In this document: piece by piece, positions 30,328 to 41,005 of the stretch
Numbering within the stretch: the first letter of the stretch is position 1
Layout of the letters: each line of letters starts with the position of its first letter
Source: Melanopsichium pennsylvanicum
Lineage: Eukaryota; Basidiomycota; Ustilaginomycetes; Ustilaginales
Direction: 5' to 3'
Assembly: GCA_900208305.1 (NCBI GenBank)
Contig: OAPG01000013.1
Coordinates: 124,001 to 188,000 of the forward strand
DNA length: 64,000 nt
Position numbers and translations under genes: made by a program
Notes under the pieces: model-generated
What the model was told of the DNA's origin: nothing
The model's database searches: none
The model's input: the letters and a program-made list of their open reading frames with translations, nothing else

Positions 30328-31479
30328 TGTCAGGGGGCGTTGTGCCAAACTCAAGCTTCGCGCCGAGATCCGCTGAAACCGTCTGTTTTAGCGTGTTTGA
30401 GATTGAGACCTGATAAGCAGGCCGGTTCTATTGTGTTTTGCTATGAGACCTGCTGCGCGACTCTTGAGCTGACTGACCACTGTGAACACTCCGTTCAGAG
30501 GTAATGCGGCTCGTCTGTGTGTTGTAAGACCTTCACGATGCACGAGTGCTCTTGATGCAAGTGTTGGTCACCGTCAGGGACTGCTTCGGATGGTCTTGAA
30601 GCTGTCGTGATAATGAATTGGCTACGGTGGAGGTTCCGTGACCGCGGTTGAGGTTCCGCCTACAGTTGAGGTGCTGTAGTGTCAGTGATGGTGCTGACAA
30701 TCGTCGATGAAGCTTGTCTCCTTATACTGAGGAGAACACAGACACTGGATAGCTGCAATACCGTATGATTGCAGCTGCTGACGAGAACTATATACTGAGT
30801 AACTGATAACGACTTGTAAAGTAAAGACTGGGTTAATATAAAGTAGAGTGGATGAGTCCCGCTCCTCCACGACTGTAAAGACTGTGTTCTTATATACCTA
30901 TGGCCCTCCAGGGGCTCCCCTTTGTCCGCTATGACCCTGGTACACCAGAGTATCAATGGCCACCAGAGTTTCGACGTGTCCGCGAGCTTGGGCCCCGTGC
31001 TAATCAATGCCAACTGTCATCAACTATGACAACCACGAGCTTGGGCCCTGTGTTAAACAATGCTGACTGCCCTCAACTATGACAACCACGAGCTTGGGCC
31101 CTGTGTTAAACAATACCAACTGCCAGCAACCATGTCGCCCTTGAGCTTGGGCCCTGTGCTAACCAGTGCTGGCTGTCAGCAACCATGACACACACAGCGG
31201 ACGGTAGCTTGGGCCCCGTGCTAACCAGTGCTGGCTGTCAGCAACCATGACACACACAGCGGACGGTCCTACATCATGTTGCACCCTTCCATCAGGCCTC
31301 CTGTACCAGACGGAGGCCTTGTGTCATCCTTAGTGCCCTGTGTTTCCTCTGCTGGTTGATACCTGCGTCCAGCGGGCGTTGCACTGATATCGGATGAAAC
31401 CACGTGTTCTAGCAGACGTCAAACTGAAACCCGATAGAACACAGTGTTTCACCGGGTTTGAAATCCACCTCCGGTAACA
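30328..31479 (-). repeat. Element E 3' LTR (long subtype)
   Basis: TGTCAGGGG...GGTAACA. It carries an extra block at about 31308-31364 absent from the other LTR. It holds tandem repeats of 53-64 bp and dyad units near 31395-31467. Confidence 0.93.
30984..31270. repeat. Tandem 53-64-bp repeats in E LTR
   Basis: Five units, each beginning (GA)GCTTGGGCCC and containing GTGYTAAMCARTGC, the last two longer and almost identical. The same array is in the other E LTR at 37496-37780. It lies upstream of the E TATA box in the element's own direction. Confidence 0.88.
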
Positions 31480-31626
31480 CTACCCCCCTTCCAAGAACCG
31501 AGCTCCTGCGAGGTAATGAAGTCCGGCGGCGCAGAGAACTTAGCTTCTACCAGCCTTTATCCTTTGTGTACAACTCTTCTTTTGCAATGGTCTTCCTCAT
31601 CTATTCCTATATCGCCACCATACAAT

Positions 31627-33017
31627 ATGCCTCGTTCCGCCGCTGCCGCTCCAACTCGACGTTCTGCTCGCGTGGCCAGCCGTGTTGCGGTTCTTTGTTC
31701 GATGTCCATGCCTTCTGCTCGTTCGACGCCTCCTTGCCGCTGTGCCGGAACTCCAAACCTCTCGGGTGAGTGTACCCCTTCCAACGATATGGTACTGGAC
31801 CCGGCTGTGCTTGCCAACGAGCATTGTCTGACATCGGACGCGGCCGTTGGCCTGGTTTTGTTGGCGCTTAGCCCGGCGCACCGTTCGGCGCCTCTACTCA
31901 ACTTATCTGGCGAAACTCAAGCGGTCTCCCATCCAGTGGGAGAACCTTTATTTCGCTACGTCTCCCCACCGGCCTCTCCTCTCGTGGATTCTGCCGTCGA
32001 AACTACTCCTGAGCGCGATGCTCGTTGGGCCCGCAAACTGGCCCGCAGCATTACACCGTCCCCAATTTTGGACCCAGACGATGTGGTGGACGATTTCCTT
32101 CTCGGTTTCAGGCCTAGGTCGGCCTCGGTGGTGTCGGATGCGTATTTGCGCAATGCTAGGGCTAATCCAGCCTCAGCGATCTCGCCTGAACCTTCGCGGG
32201 TGACACCACCTCCTGCCCGAACCCCTACACCGCCACCTCGACAAGAGCGTTACGTGCCCAATCAGCACAATATTTTGGATTGGTGCAACACCTTGTTGCC
32301 GGTGGTACTGGTCTGTATGGTGGCACGACGATTCTGGCCTGACGAATGGGATGTACCGGCCACTTGGGAACTTCCGGCACGTATGAAACTCAACGTGCTG
32401 TCAAGACTTACCGAAGGCAGTGCCCTGTGGCCGACTTGGACTTGTTTGCCTTTTGCGCGGCTCGACATTCCGTAAGTAGTTTATTGACCTCTCATCGCTA
32501 TTGTAACCCCAACTGACTCCGCTTCCTTACTTTGATTTGTAGTTGCTTTCCTTCGACGTTTGCCGACCCCACCGCTCCACGGGGTCGTGTTTCCCGTAAG
32601 TGTGTTTGTTGTGCTGAGGTGGACCATCGCGACTGTGAGCGCGATAGTCCTTGTCACCCTTCGCACATCTATCGAGGTGACGCTCCCGCACACCTGTTGG
32701 CTCCTGGCGTTCGTGGCGTGGTGAGAGCTCACCTGATTACGCCCGACTCGATGCACGGCTTGGGCTCGATCCGGTCTTGGGATCGTACCGTCGATCCTCG
32801 CGATCGACGTTGGTTCCTTCGAGTGATGGAGAATGTGTGGTACGCCGACCGTACCATTAGTCGTAGACTGGTTATGACAGTCTACGATTTCCTTACTCGC
32901 CGAGCTGACCTCCGTTCCGAACGTGAGCCTTTTGAAAGTGTTGCGGTTGCTGGTGGTGTGCCTGAACCGATTGGCACTCGTATCCCTATCCCCCACGATC
33001 CTCCTGTGCCATCTTAA
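31627..33017 (+). CDS. Antisense accessory gene of element E
   Basis: Opposite strand to E gag-pol. Exons 31627-32471 and 32543-33017 (439 aa); donor GTAAGT, acceptor TTTGTAG, 71-nt intron. The splice falls in the proline codon just before CF-x-S-x-FAD, the same place and phase as in C and F. Conserved blocks with those: RRSAR near the N-terminus, VPN ... PVVLV ... WP, RLTEG ... WPTW, IP|CF, a CX2CX4HX2C motif, GDAPAHLL, RGVVRAH, GLG, SRR and RxPFE. The first cysteine pair is CLPF here, so one Cys of the CX2CX6C motif is replaced by Phe. The start was set at the ATG giving MPRSAAAAPTRRSAR; a longer start at 31516 is possible. Function unknown. It stays intact although the element lost its integrase. 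Confidence 0.72.
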
Positions 33018-33313
33018 TGCAACAGACTCGCCTGTATCATGTTGTAATTGCAATGTCTTGTTCCTTCTTACCATGTTTGTGTTGAAAAGCCTGTGACGTC
33101 GCCAACCGTCGCCTTCCACTTTCAGCCCCAGTGTATGAGATCCGATAGAATTACCACTTTAAGCGGGTTTCAACTGAGATTGGCTGCAGAGGGTTGTTTT
33201 ATCGGATTTCAACTGAATTCGGATAAAACAGCGCGTTTTACTGGGTCTGAGATTCAAACCTAGCTTTCGCGATGCTTTGTCCCAAGGCAATCCGGGGCGG
33301 TTTTATGGTACTT
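33018..33313. repeat. Dyad repeats between E pol and antisense gene
   Basis: Three tandem 13-9-13 units start at 33137, 33176 and 33215 (period 39): left arms GAGATCCGATAGA, GAGATTGGCTGCA, GAATTCGGATAAA; right arms TTAAGCGGGTTTC, TTTATCGGATTTC, TTTACTGGGTCTG; 4-bp gaps AACT. The rest of this stretch is the shared 3' region of the two convergent genes. Confidence 0.85.
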
Positions 33314-35325
33314 CTACGCCGTCCCCCCCTCCAATCGCTCATACTCCTGGATGAGTTGGGGGGCGTTGACCGCCTCTGCTGGTTCCCATGAAGCTGCTTC
33401 CTCGGGATACCCTTTCCACTGGACCAAGTATTCCACCTGGCCTTGTCGCCGACGTATGTCAACAATGGCTTCCACCTCGAATTCCAAGTCCTCATCATGC
33501 AATGTCGGATATGGTTGTATCGTTGAGCGTCAGTCTCTAGGCGAGTCGGCAGATGGTAATTGAAATGCTTGAGTACTCCGGCCGTCGTGAAGGCCTCAAT
33601 GAGCTTGTGGAAAGCGTGTTGGGCATCCTCTGGCAGCTCAAACTTCTTGAACCTCTCCGTCGGCTTGACCAACGAGGTGAGAGGCCTTGCAATTCGTGCA
33701 AAATGAGCAATGAACCTCCTATAGAAGTTGGCAAACCCTAGGAATCGCTGGATATCGTGTATAGAGGCTGGCATCGGCCACTCCTGAATGGTTCGTACCT
33801 TCTCGGGGTCCATTTCAATCCCTCCTGGCTTAATGATGTACCCCAGGAACTCGACCTGATCTGTATGGAAAGTGCATTTTGAGAGCTTGGCAAAGAGCCG
33901 GTTGGCTCGAAGCCTCTCCAAGACCTCCCGGACGTGATCAATGTGCTCCTCCTCATTGTTGCTGAAGATGAGGAAGTCATCCAGATATACGACAACAAAC
34001 ACGCCAATGATGTCTCTATAGATACTGTTGATCAGAGACTGGAAATGCGATGGTGCGTTGGCCAACCCGAACGGCATCACCAAGTACTCGTACAATCCGA
34101 GCTGAGTACCAAAAGCTGTTTTCCATTCATCGCCGTCTGCGATGCGAACCAGGTTATATGCAGCCTTAAGGTCCAGCTTAGTATATACCTTTGCATTACG
34201 GAGTAAGAATAGTTGCTCCTCAATGAGGGGCAGCGGCGCTCTATTCTTAATTGTGATCTCATTGAGACCACGGTAATCGACGCAGAGACGTAGGCTCCCG
34301 TCCTTCTTGGGCACAAACAGGACTGGCGAGCGTGCAGGGCTCTTCGACGGTCGAATGAATCCCTTTGCGAGGTTCTCGTCAAGGTACTTGCGCAGTTCCT
34401 CCATCTCCTTAGGACCCTTCAGATAGAGCGGGCCTTGAGGAGGTTTTGCTCCCGATTCGAGCTCTATCTTGAGGTCGTGTTCGGTCCGGTGGGGTAGCTT
34501 GTCTGCTTCGACCTCGTTAAAGACCTCGGCAAGGTCCTGGTAAGGCTCCGGTACCTGCTCCGGGGGCTTGTCCTTCTCAACTTCCATGTCAACCCCTTTG
34601 TCTGCCCCGGTAGGGACAAACCCAAAGGCTGGCAACGACGTTGCCGGAACTTCGAGAAGCATGAACCCAATGGGTCCATCTTCAACGGCAGCCCTTAGAA
34701 GCTGCTTGGCCGATACAAACTCGTGACCGTGGAGTTTGAAGTCCAGAACCGGCACCCTGTTCTGGCGGGTTTTGGTTGAAATCCGCTGAACTGACCCGTC
34801 CTGTCGGGTCTCGTTTGAAATCCGATAAAACGCGTTGTTTAATCGGGTTTTGTGTGGGGCCCCGGTTTGTGGAGTAAATTCGCAGGGTTCGGCGTTCGTT
34901 GTCATCCCAAACTCCACTCGACCTTCCTCCCAATTGATTGAGGGTCGGAGCTTACGCAGCTGATCATAGCCTATGATAAGGTCATAATCCGCCGCCTCGG
35001 CAACCGCTACTTCCACCTGTCCCAGTGGATAGTGGTCGATACTTACCTGTACAATGGCGGTATGGTCTATGCACATCTTGTGACCCGTTACGCCGTGAAT
35101 CGATCTTGTTTTTGTAGGTTTTGTGGTTATCTTGTGGTCCGAAACAAATGCTTGTGAAAGTATAGACAAGCCAGCACCGGTATCCGCGAGTATGCGAGCT
35201 CCATGGCCCTCAACGGTGCCCTTGAGTTCGAGTACCGAGGAACCCGATGTGGCTGTGAAACAGAATTGGCAATCTTGAGCAATGCATTGCGATGGCATAG
35301 GTGGTCGTAGGGCAAGACACGCCAT
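33314..35325 (-). pseudogene. Element E pol (PR-RT, deletion, chromodomain)
   Basis: The ATG at 35325 overlaps the gag stop (TGATG). Protease ADTGAGLSI, then the RT-lead ADKLPHRTEHDL, RT with CVDYRGLN and VVVYLDDFLIFS, ending after the first RNase H Asp (RLETDA at about 33550). The next codons are out of frame: a deletion of about 1.8 kb relative to C joins RNase H to the sequence just before the chromodomain. The chromodomain is readable in another frame at 33314-33502 (LEFEVEAIV ... YLVQWKGYPEEAASWEP). Both sides share bases around GCGCTC/GACGCTC, so a microhomology deletion or template switch is likely. The E pol frame runs on to 33238 as nonsense. Confidence 0.9.
34778..34851. repeat. Dyad pair inside E pol (PR-RT linker)
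   Basis: Two 13-9-13 units, 34778-34812 and 34817-34851, with a 4-bp gap. Arms GAAATCCGCTGAA/CCTGTCGGGTCTC and GAAATCCGATAAA/TTAATCGGGTTTT. They lie in coding sequence, at the same place in Pol as the pair in F (52810-52882). Confidence 0.85.
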
Positions 35326-36803
35326 CAGTGTGCTGCCCCACTCTCGTTTCCCTGCCTGTCGTCAGGATCTCCTTCGGGGTTACTCGTGCCTTTGTCGTCA
35401 TAGACTGCGGCTTCTAGGTCCAGCTGGGGCTCGCCCTCGTAATTGGCCTCCTGAGGTTCCTGCTGTATATCCTCCCTGCCTTCCTCATCTGCGATGACAA
35501 CGTTCGCTCCCACACGGGGTCCTGATGGCCTGACGACCGCATGAGTTGTCTTTTGAGGACAGTTGTTGGACCAGTGGCCTGGCTTCTTGCAGATGTAGCA
35601 AGTGTCACTCCCCACGGTTGTGGGTCCAGCTCGAGCAGGGGTGCGTGGAGCCAGGTGGGGAGGCGGCGCCCGATTGGCAATTGGTATACCCTGAGGGGTA
35701 TAGCTGCCCCTTGGAGCTTGCTGGGCTGGCTTGGGCGTGGCCTGGAGTCCTCCAACGGGTCTGTTAACGGCCATCGGTGGGCCAGATGGCATGTATGCCG
35801 GCCTGGACAACTCCGTTGGTGGAATCGAGTGCCATCGTTGGGCTTGCTGGTTTACCACCCGCTGCCGGTCGATGGCTTCAACCTCGGCGTACCACTCCCA
35901 AAGCGATGGGGGTGGGCTTCGCTCGAACTTCTCCTGCAGGCTGCGAGAGAGTCCCGATCGGAAGTAGTACTTTGCGAGCTCCTGGTCGCCGATGTTGGCT
36001 CGGCCTTCAAGGTCCCTAAACCGTTCAAGGTACCTGGTGGCCGTGCCGGGACAGTCGTCCTGCATACGCAGCTTCTGAAGCTCCGTGATGGCCTCAAGCC
36101 TCAGGTCTCGCTGTCCATATTGTTCCTTGAGTCTCTGTGTGAACATATTCCAGTCGTTGAAGAGGATGCCTTGCTGTTGGCGGTCGGCCCTTAGCTTAGA
36201 CTTCCACCATTCTCGAGCACTGCCCTCGAGGAACTGACTGGTGTAAGCGACCATCTTACCATGGTCCCGGATACCCTTCATTCTGAACCACCACTCAGCC
36301 TCGATGAAGAACATGTCCATATCCTTGAGGTCCATCTTCGGGAACGGGGTCTTGAGTTCCGTTGGCCACTTGGCCTCCTCGTCGTCTTTCGACTGCGGGG
36401 CTGACTCTCCAGGCGGCCTACTTACCACTGCTTCGGTGGCCAATCCTAAGGCCAGGGGGAGTTCCGTGGGCGCGACCTGTCGTCTAGCCCCGGTTGGGGT
36501 AGAGTAGAGCTCGTACAAGCGAGCTCTGTTGCCCTCGTTGTTGTCCGGCCGGTTTCGGGCCGTAGGCGTCGGTGTCTCCGGCTCCGGGCGGTATGATACC
36601 TCCAGGCGGACGAGCACACGTTCCACCAACGACTGGAGTCTGTCGATGCTCTGGTCCGTCCTCTTCTGTCGGGCTTCGACTTCCTCGATGTGATTCTTGA
36701 AGTCTTTCATCTTTGTCAGTAATTGACCCGTGGTGTCATAGAGCGTCTGGAACAGGGGTCGTCCCGTCTGCTCCGGAGTCCGGGGTTGGGATTCGTCTGT
36801 CAT
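35325..36803 (-). CDS. Element E Gag
   Basis: 492 aa from the ATG at 36803 (MTDESQPRTPEQ). An N-terminal coiled coil (about 35-75), a capsid domain (about 170-330: FFIEAEWWFRMKGI, EWWKSKLRADRQQQG, RLKEQYGQ, YFRSGLSRSLQEKFER) and a CCHC knuckle C-x2-C-x4-H-x4-C (CYICKKPGHWSNNC) near residue 415. The C-terminal tail is acidic. It is clearly homologous to F Gag through the capsid. The stop TGA overlaps the pol ATG as TGATG, pointing to termination-reinitiation. Confidence 0.93.
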   Translation of the reverse strand: MTDESQPRTPEQTGRPLFQTLYDTTGQLLTKMKDFKNHIEEVEARQKRTDQSIDRLQSLVERVLVRLEVSYRPEPETPTPTARNRPDNNEGNRARLYELYSTPTGARRQVAPTELPLALGLATEAVVSRPPGESAPQSKDDEEAKWPTELKTPFPKMDLKDMDMFFIEAEWWFRMKGIRDHGKMVAYTSQFLEGSAREWWKSKLRADRQQQGILFNDWNMFTQRLKEQYGQRDLRLEAITELQKLRMQDDCPGTATRYLERFRDLEGRANIGDQELAKYYFRSGLSRSLQEKFERSPPPSLWEWYAEVEAIDRQRVVNQQAQRWHSIPPTELSRPAYMPSGPPMAVNRPVGGLQATPKPAQQAPRGSYTPQGIPIANRAPPPHLAPRTPARAGPTTVGSDTCYICKKPGHWSNNCPQKTTHAVVRPSGPRVGANVVIADEEGREDIQQEPQEANYEGEPQLDLEAAVYDDKGTSNPEGDPDDRQGNESGAAH

Positions 36804-36828
36804 ATTGGCGAGGGGCACTACTTGAACG

Positions 36829-36838
36829 ATCCACTCTA
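36829..36838 (-). promoter_or_regulatory. Element E self-primer binding site
   Basis: On the minus strand TAGAGTGGAT starts one T after the LTR and is complementary to bases 37356-37365 inside the LTR, about 45 bp downstream of the TATA box. The geometry is the same as in C. Confidence 0.75.
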
Positions 36839-36839
36839 A

Positions 36840-37942
36840 TGTCAGGGGGCGTTGTGCCAAACTCAAGCTTCGCGCCGAGATCCGCTGAAACCGTCTGTTT
36901 TAGCGTGTTTGAGATTGAGACCTGATAAGCAGGCCGGTTCTATTGTGTTTCGCTATGAGACCTGCTGCGCGACTCTTGAGCTGACTGACCACTGTGAACA
37001 CTCCGTTCAGAGGTAATGCGGCTCGTCTGTGTGTTGTAAGACCTTCACGATGCACGAGTGCTCTTGATGCAAGTGTTGGTCACCGTCAGGGACTGCTTCG
37101 GATGGTCTTGAAGCTGTCGTGATAATGAATTGGCTACGGTGGAGGTTCCGTGACCGCGGTTGAGGTTCCGCCTACAGTTGAGGTGCTGTAGTGTCAGTGA
37201 TGGTGCTGACAATCGTCGATGAAGCTTGTCTCCTTATACTGAGGAGAACACAGACACTGGATAGCTGCAATACCGTATGATTGCAGCTGCTGACGAGAAC
37301 TATATACTGAGTAACTGATAACGACTTGTAAAGTAAAGACTGGGTTAATATAAAGTAGAGTGGATGAGTCCCGCTCCTCCACGACTGTAAAGACTGTGTT
37401 CTTATATACCTATGGCCCTCCAGGGGCTCCCCTTTGTCCGCTATGACCCTGGTACACCAGAGTATCAATGGCCACCAGAGTTTCGACGTGTCCGCGAGCT
37501 TGGGCCCCGTGCTAATCAATGCCAACTGTCATCAACTATGACAACCACGAGCTTGGGCCCTGTGTTAAACAATGCTGACTGCCCTCAACTATGACAACCA
37601 CGAGCTTGGGCCCTGTGTTAAACAATACCAACTGCCAGCAACCATGTCGCCCTTGAGCTTGGGCCCTGTGCTAACCAGTGCTGGCTGTCAGCAACCATGA
37701 CACACACAGCGGACGGTAGCTTGGGCCCCGTGCTAACCAGTGCTGGCTGTCAGCAACCATGACACACACAGCGGACGGTCCTACATCATGTTGCACCCTT
37801 CCATCAGGCCTCCTGTACCAGACGGAGGCTGTCAGAGGGCGTTGCACTGATATCGGATGAAACCACGTGTTCTAGCGGATGTCAACCTGAAACCCGATAG
37901 AACACAGTGTTTCACCGGGTTTGAAATCCACCTCCGGTAACA
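36840..37942 (-). repeat. Element E 5' LTR (short subtype)
   Basis: 1103 bp. On the minus strand, TATA GGTATATAAG is at 37401-37410 and the self-primer match is at 37356-37365. It lacks the 49 bp net present in the other LTR and ends directly against C pol. Confidence 0.93.
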
Positions 37943-39504
37943 AGCCTCCCACTGCCGTCGAAATCCCAGCCCCGTACTACCCCCTCAAGGATGTATTCGA
38001 CGAGGTCGAAGCGGACAAGCTTCCCCCTCACACAAAGCACGACTTGCACATCGAGCTACTACCCAGTTCGACGCCACCTCAAGGTCCGCTATATCTCAAG
38101 GGACCTAAGGAGATGGCCGAGCTGAGGAAGTACCTCGAAGAGAATCTCGAGAAGGGATTCATTCGGCCCTCAAAGAGCCCGGCGCGATCCCCCGTCCTCT
38201 TTGTGCCTAAGAAGGACGGCGGCCTGCGACTCTGCGTAGACTACCGCGGTCTCAACGAGGTCACGGTTAAGAACCGAGCACCACTGCCCTTAATCGAGGA
38301 GCAGCTGTTCCTCCTACGAAAAGCGAAGATCTATACCAAGCTGGACCTAAAGGCAGCTTACAACTTGGTTAGGATTGCCGACGGGGACGAATGGAAAACC
38401 GCGTTTGGAACTCAACTCGGACTGTATGAGTATCTGGTCATGCCATTCGGATTGGCAAATGCGCCCGCGCACTTCCAATCGCTCATCAACACCATCTACC
38501 GCGACATCATTGGCGTATACGTGGTAGTATACCTTGACGACTTCCTGATCTTCAGCGACAACGAGAAGGAACACATCGAGCACGTCAGGACGGTGCTCAG
38601 TAGGCTCAAGGTATGGCGGTTATTCGCCAAACTCTCGAAGTGCGTGTTCCATACCGATACTGTTGAGTTCCTCGGTTACATCATCAAGCCGTCAGGTATC
38701 GAGATGGACCCCGACAAGATCAGGACTATCAAGGAATGGCCGATGCCGGAGTCTATACACGACATCCAACGCTTCCTCGGGTTCGCCAACTTCTATCGCA
38801 GATTCATCTCTCACTTTGCACGTATAGCGAGACCGCTCACTTCCCCCGTTAAGCCCACAGAGCGATTCAAGAAGTTCGACCTCCCTGACGATGCCCGCGC
38901 TGCTTTCCACAAGCTGGTGGAAATGTTCACCACCGCTGGGGTTCTCAAACACTTCGATTACCATCGTCCTACCCGGTTGGAAACGGACGCAAGCGACTTT
39001 GCTCTCGCTGGAGTACTTAAACAAGAGCACGACGGACGATGGCACCCAATAGCATTCTACTCGCGCAAGATGGCATCGGCGGAGAAGAACTACGAGATCC
39101 ATGACAAGGAACTCCTCGCTGTTGTCGTCTGTCTCAACCACTGGCGGCACATGCTTGCAGGACTACCTAGTCAGCTCATTATTCTCACTGATCACGAGGC
39201 GCTCAAATACTTCAAGTCTCAGCGGAAGATCACAGGTCGGCAGGCTCGATGGTCAGTGTTACTCGCTGACTTCGACTTTGTACTCCAATACAGACCGGGA
39301 GATAAAGCGGGAGAGCCAGATGCGTTGACACGACGAAGTGATATGCAGCCGACCGCAGAAGAAGACCTACACAACGTCCGACAGCTGTTACCGGCACGAG
39401 TATTTGCCGAGGATTTCGAAAACCGCCCGGATTTCACCGAAATTCGCCAAGAAAGAGCTACTCGCCGAATCTCAAATAAATATGCTAAAACCAACAATGT
39501 CTGA
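37943..39504 (+). pseudogene. Element C pol, RT-RNase H part
   Basis: Starts without an initiator at the E junction, in the PR-RT linker (PPTAVEIPAPYYPLKD). RT is complete: CVDYRGLN, KLDLKAAYNL, VVVYLDDFLIFS. RNase H is complete: ETDASDFALAGVLKQ, HDKELLAVV, LTDHEALKYF, PDALTRR. The protease and the pol start are gone. It stops at 39502-39504, where the IN ORF begins. Apart from truncation it is nearly identical to F. Confidence 0.92.
39439..39473. repeat. Dyad unit inside C pol (RNase H-IN linker)
   Basis: GAAATTCGCCAAG, 9-bp spacer, CTCGCCGAATCTC, preceded after a 3-bp gap by a right half-arm CCGGATTTC. It is coding in the RT-RNase H ORF just before its stop. The same unit is in F. Confidence 0.82.
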
Positions 39505-41005
39505 TATTGCGGAGGGAGGGCTGGTCCAACTCGTAAAGACTTTCCAGCCGCTCGATGCCGAGCTTGCAGAGCTTCATCAGAAGCAACCTTTCGAAGTTAG
39601 ACATGGCCTGTGGTATCGCGACGGTCGGCTAGTGGTGCCGCGAGTCACATTACCAGGTAAGAAAGGTCAACGCAACACTCGGAGTGCCGCCGAGGCAAAA
39701 GATCGCTCGCTCTCGGTAGAGCACCTGAGGTACATGGTAATGTCCCAATGCCACGACGGCGCTACCGCTGGCCACGCAGGTCGAGACGCCACCCTCAAGC
39801 TCACAAGGCGGCATTATTGGTGGCCAAATATGGCGGCATGGGTTGCGGACTATGTAGCAAGCTGCCCAGTGTGCGCTCGATATAAAGCACCGCGACACCG
39901 ACCATATGGCCTTTTGCAGCCGCTGTCGACGCCGTCAAGACCCTGGAATTCCATCTCGATGGATTTTATTGAAGGGTTACCTAAATCGGAGGGGTATGAC
40001 TCGATCTTCGTAGTGGTCGACCGGTTGACCAAATATGCCATCTTAACTCCGACGTACAAGACAATAACGTCGGAGCAGACGGCAAAGATGCTCAAAGACC
40101 AGGTTATGTCCCGTTTCGGGGTACCAGAGCACATTGTCTCAGACCGCGGCCGACAATTCGTCTCGGCGGCATGGAAAGAGTTCACCGACAAGCTGGTCAT
40201 CCACCACTCGCTCAGCACAGCCTACCACCCACAGACGGACGGGCAAACGGAGCGGGTCAATCAAGTTGTCGAGCAGTACCTCCGTATGTACTGCAACTAC
40301 GAGCAGGACAACTGGGTAACCTGGCTGCCGATGGCCGGGTTCGTTTACAACAACACGGTCCACAGCAGCATAGGGGTCTCGCCTTTCTTTGCCTGCTACG
40401 GGTGGAATCCAAAGTCACACCCCAATCTCCCAGAACAAGTCGGTGTGCTCGACCCCAAGAGAAAAGAGTTTGCCACCCGAAGAAAAGAATTTACGGAGTA
40501 TCTACAGGAGCAAATCAGGTACGCTCAAAGCCGAACCGTTGAGCAATATAACCGCAAACGGAAGGACATCGAGTTCAAAGTTGGAGACATGGTCTACGTC
40601 AACCGAAAGAACTGGAAGACAGCTCGACCCAGTCCCAAACTCGACACAAGGTTAGCAGGCCCGTTCCCCATCCTCAAACGAATCGGCAGAAGAGCATACC
40701 GGCTCCAACTCCCAGCAAGTTTGCGCGTACACGACGTTTTCCATGTCTCGATGCTCGAACCTCAAAGGGCGAGCTCACTCCCACAGCGCTCCACACTCAA
40801 AGTCACGCCGCCCCTACCGGACGACACTCTAGAATTCGAGGTAGAGGCCATTGTAGGAAAGCAAAAACAGGGTAGGCAAGTGCAATACAAAGTCCAATGG
40901 AGGGGCTACCCCAAGGAGGCAGCCTCGTGGGAACCGACAGACTGTCTCAACTGCCCAGACCTCATCCGGGAGTATGAGGAATTGGCGGGGGGACGGAGAC
41001 ACTAA
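39497..41005 (+). CDS. Element C integrase-chromodomain ORF
   Basis: 502 aa. The ATG at 39497 overlaps the stop of the RT-RNase H ORF (ATGTCTGA); a second in-frame ATG is at 39482. H2C2 zinc domain (GHAGRDATLKLTRRHYWWP ... CPVCARYK), DDE core (MDFIEGLP, VSDRGRQF, YHPQTDGQTERVNQ), GPF/Y-like segment (RLAGPFPILKRIGRRAYRL) and a chromodomain (FEVEAIVGKQ ... VQWRGYPKEAASWEP). The chromodomain probably steers insertion to marked chromatin. The ORF is identical in layout in F, so the frame break before it belongs to the family and is not damage. Confidence 0.9.
   Translation: MSDIAEGGLVQLVKTFQPLDAELAELHQKQPFEVRHGLWYRDGRLVVPRVTLPGKKGQRNTRSAAEAKDRSLSVEHLRYMVMSQCHDGATAGHAGRDATLKLTRRHYWWPNMAAWVADYVASCPVCARYKAPRHRPYGLLQPLSTPSRPWNSISMDFIEGLPKSEGYDSIFVVVDRLTKYAILTPTYKTITSEQTAKMLKDQVMSRFGVPEHIVSDRGRQFVSAAWKEFTDKLVIHHSLSTAYHPQTDGQTERVNQVVEQYLRMYCNYEQDNWVTWLPMAGFVYNNTVHSSIGVSPFFACYGWNPKSHPNLPEQVGVLDPKRKEFATRRKEFTEYLQEQIRYAQSRTVEQYNRKRKDIEFKVGDMVYVNRKNWKTARPSPKLDTRLAGPFPILKRIGRRAYRLQLPASLRVHDVFHVSMLEPQRASSLPQRSTLKVTPPLPDDTLEFEVEAIVGKQKQGRQVQYKVQWRGYPKEAASWEPTDCLNCPDLIREYEELAGGRRH

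Larger units (their letters stand above)
30328..37942 (-). mobile_element. Element E: internally deleted Ty3/gypsy, chimeric
   Basis: Minus-strand element. Its 3' LTR is 30328-31479 (1152 bp) and its 5' LTR is 36840-37942 (1103 bp); they are near identical except for a 49-bp net indel at about 31308-31364. The left flank is D, the right flank is C pol, and the 5-bp flanks (CAGGG, AGCCT) do not match. It contains gag, PR-RT, a chromodomain remnant, an intact antisense gene, PPT (AAGGGGGGTAG) and self-priming PBS. Most of RNase H and all of integrase are deleted, so it is non-autonomous. It is related to, but clearly diverged from, the C/F family. Confidence 0.93.

Noticed and set aside
31627..33017. 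Possibility that the antisense ORFs are chance shadows of pol
   Set aside because: They do not overlap pol; they lie between pol and the 3' LTR, have phase-consistent introns, and are conserved between diverged families.
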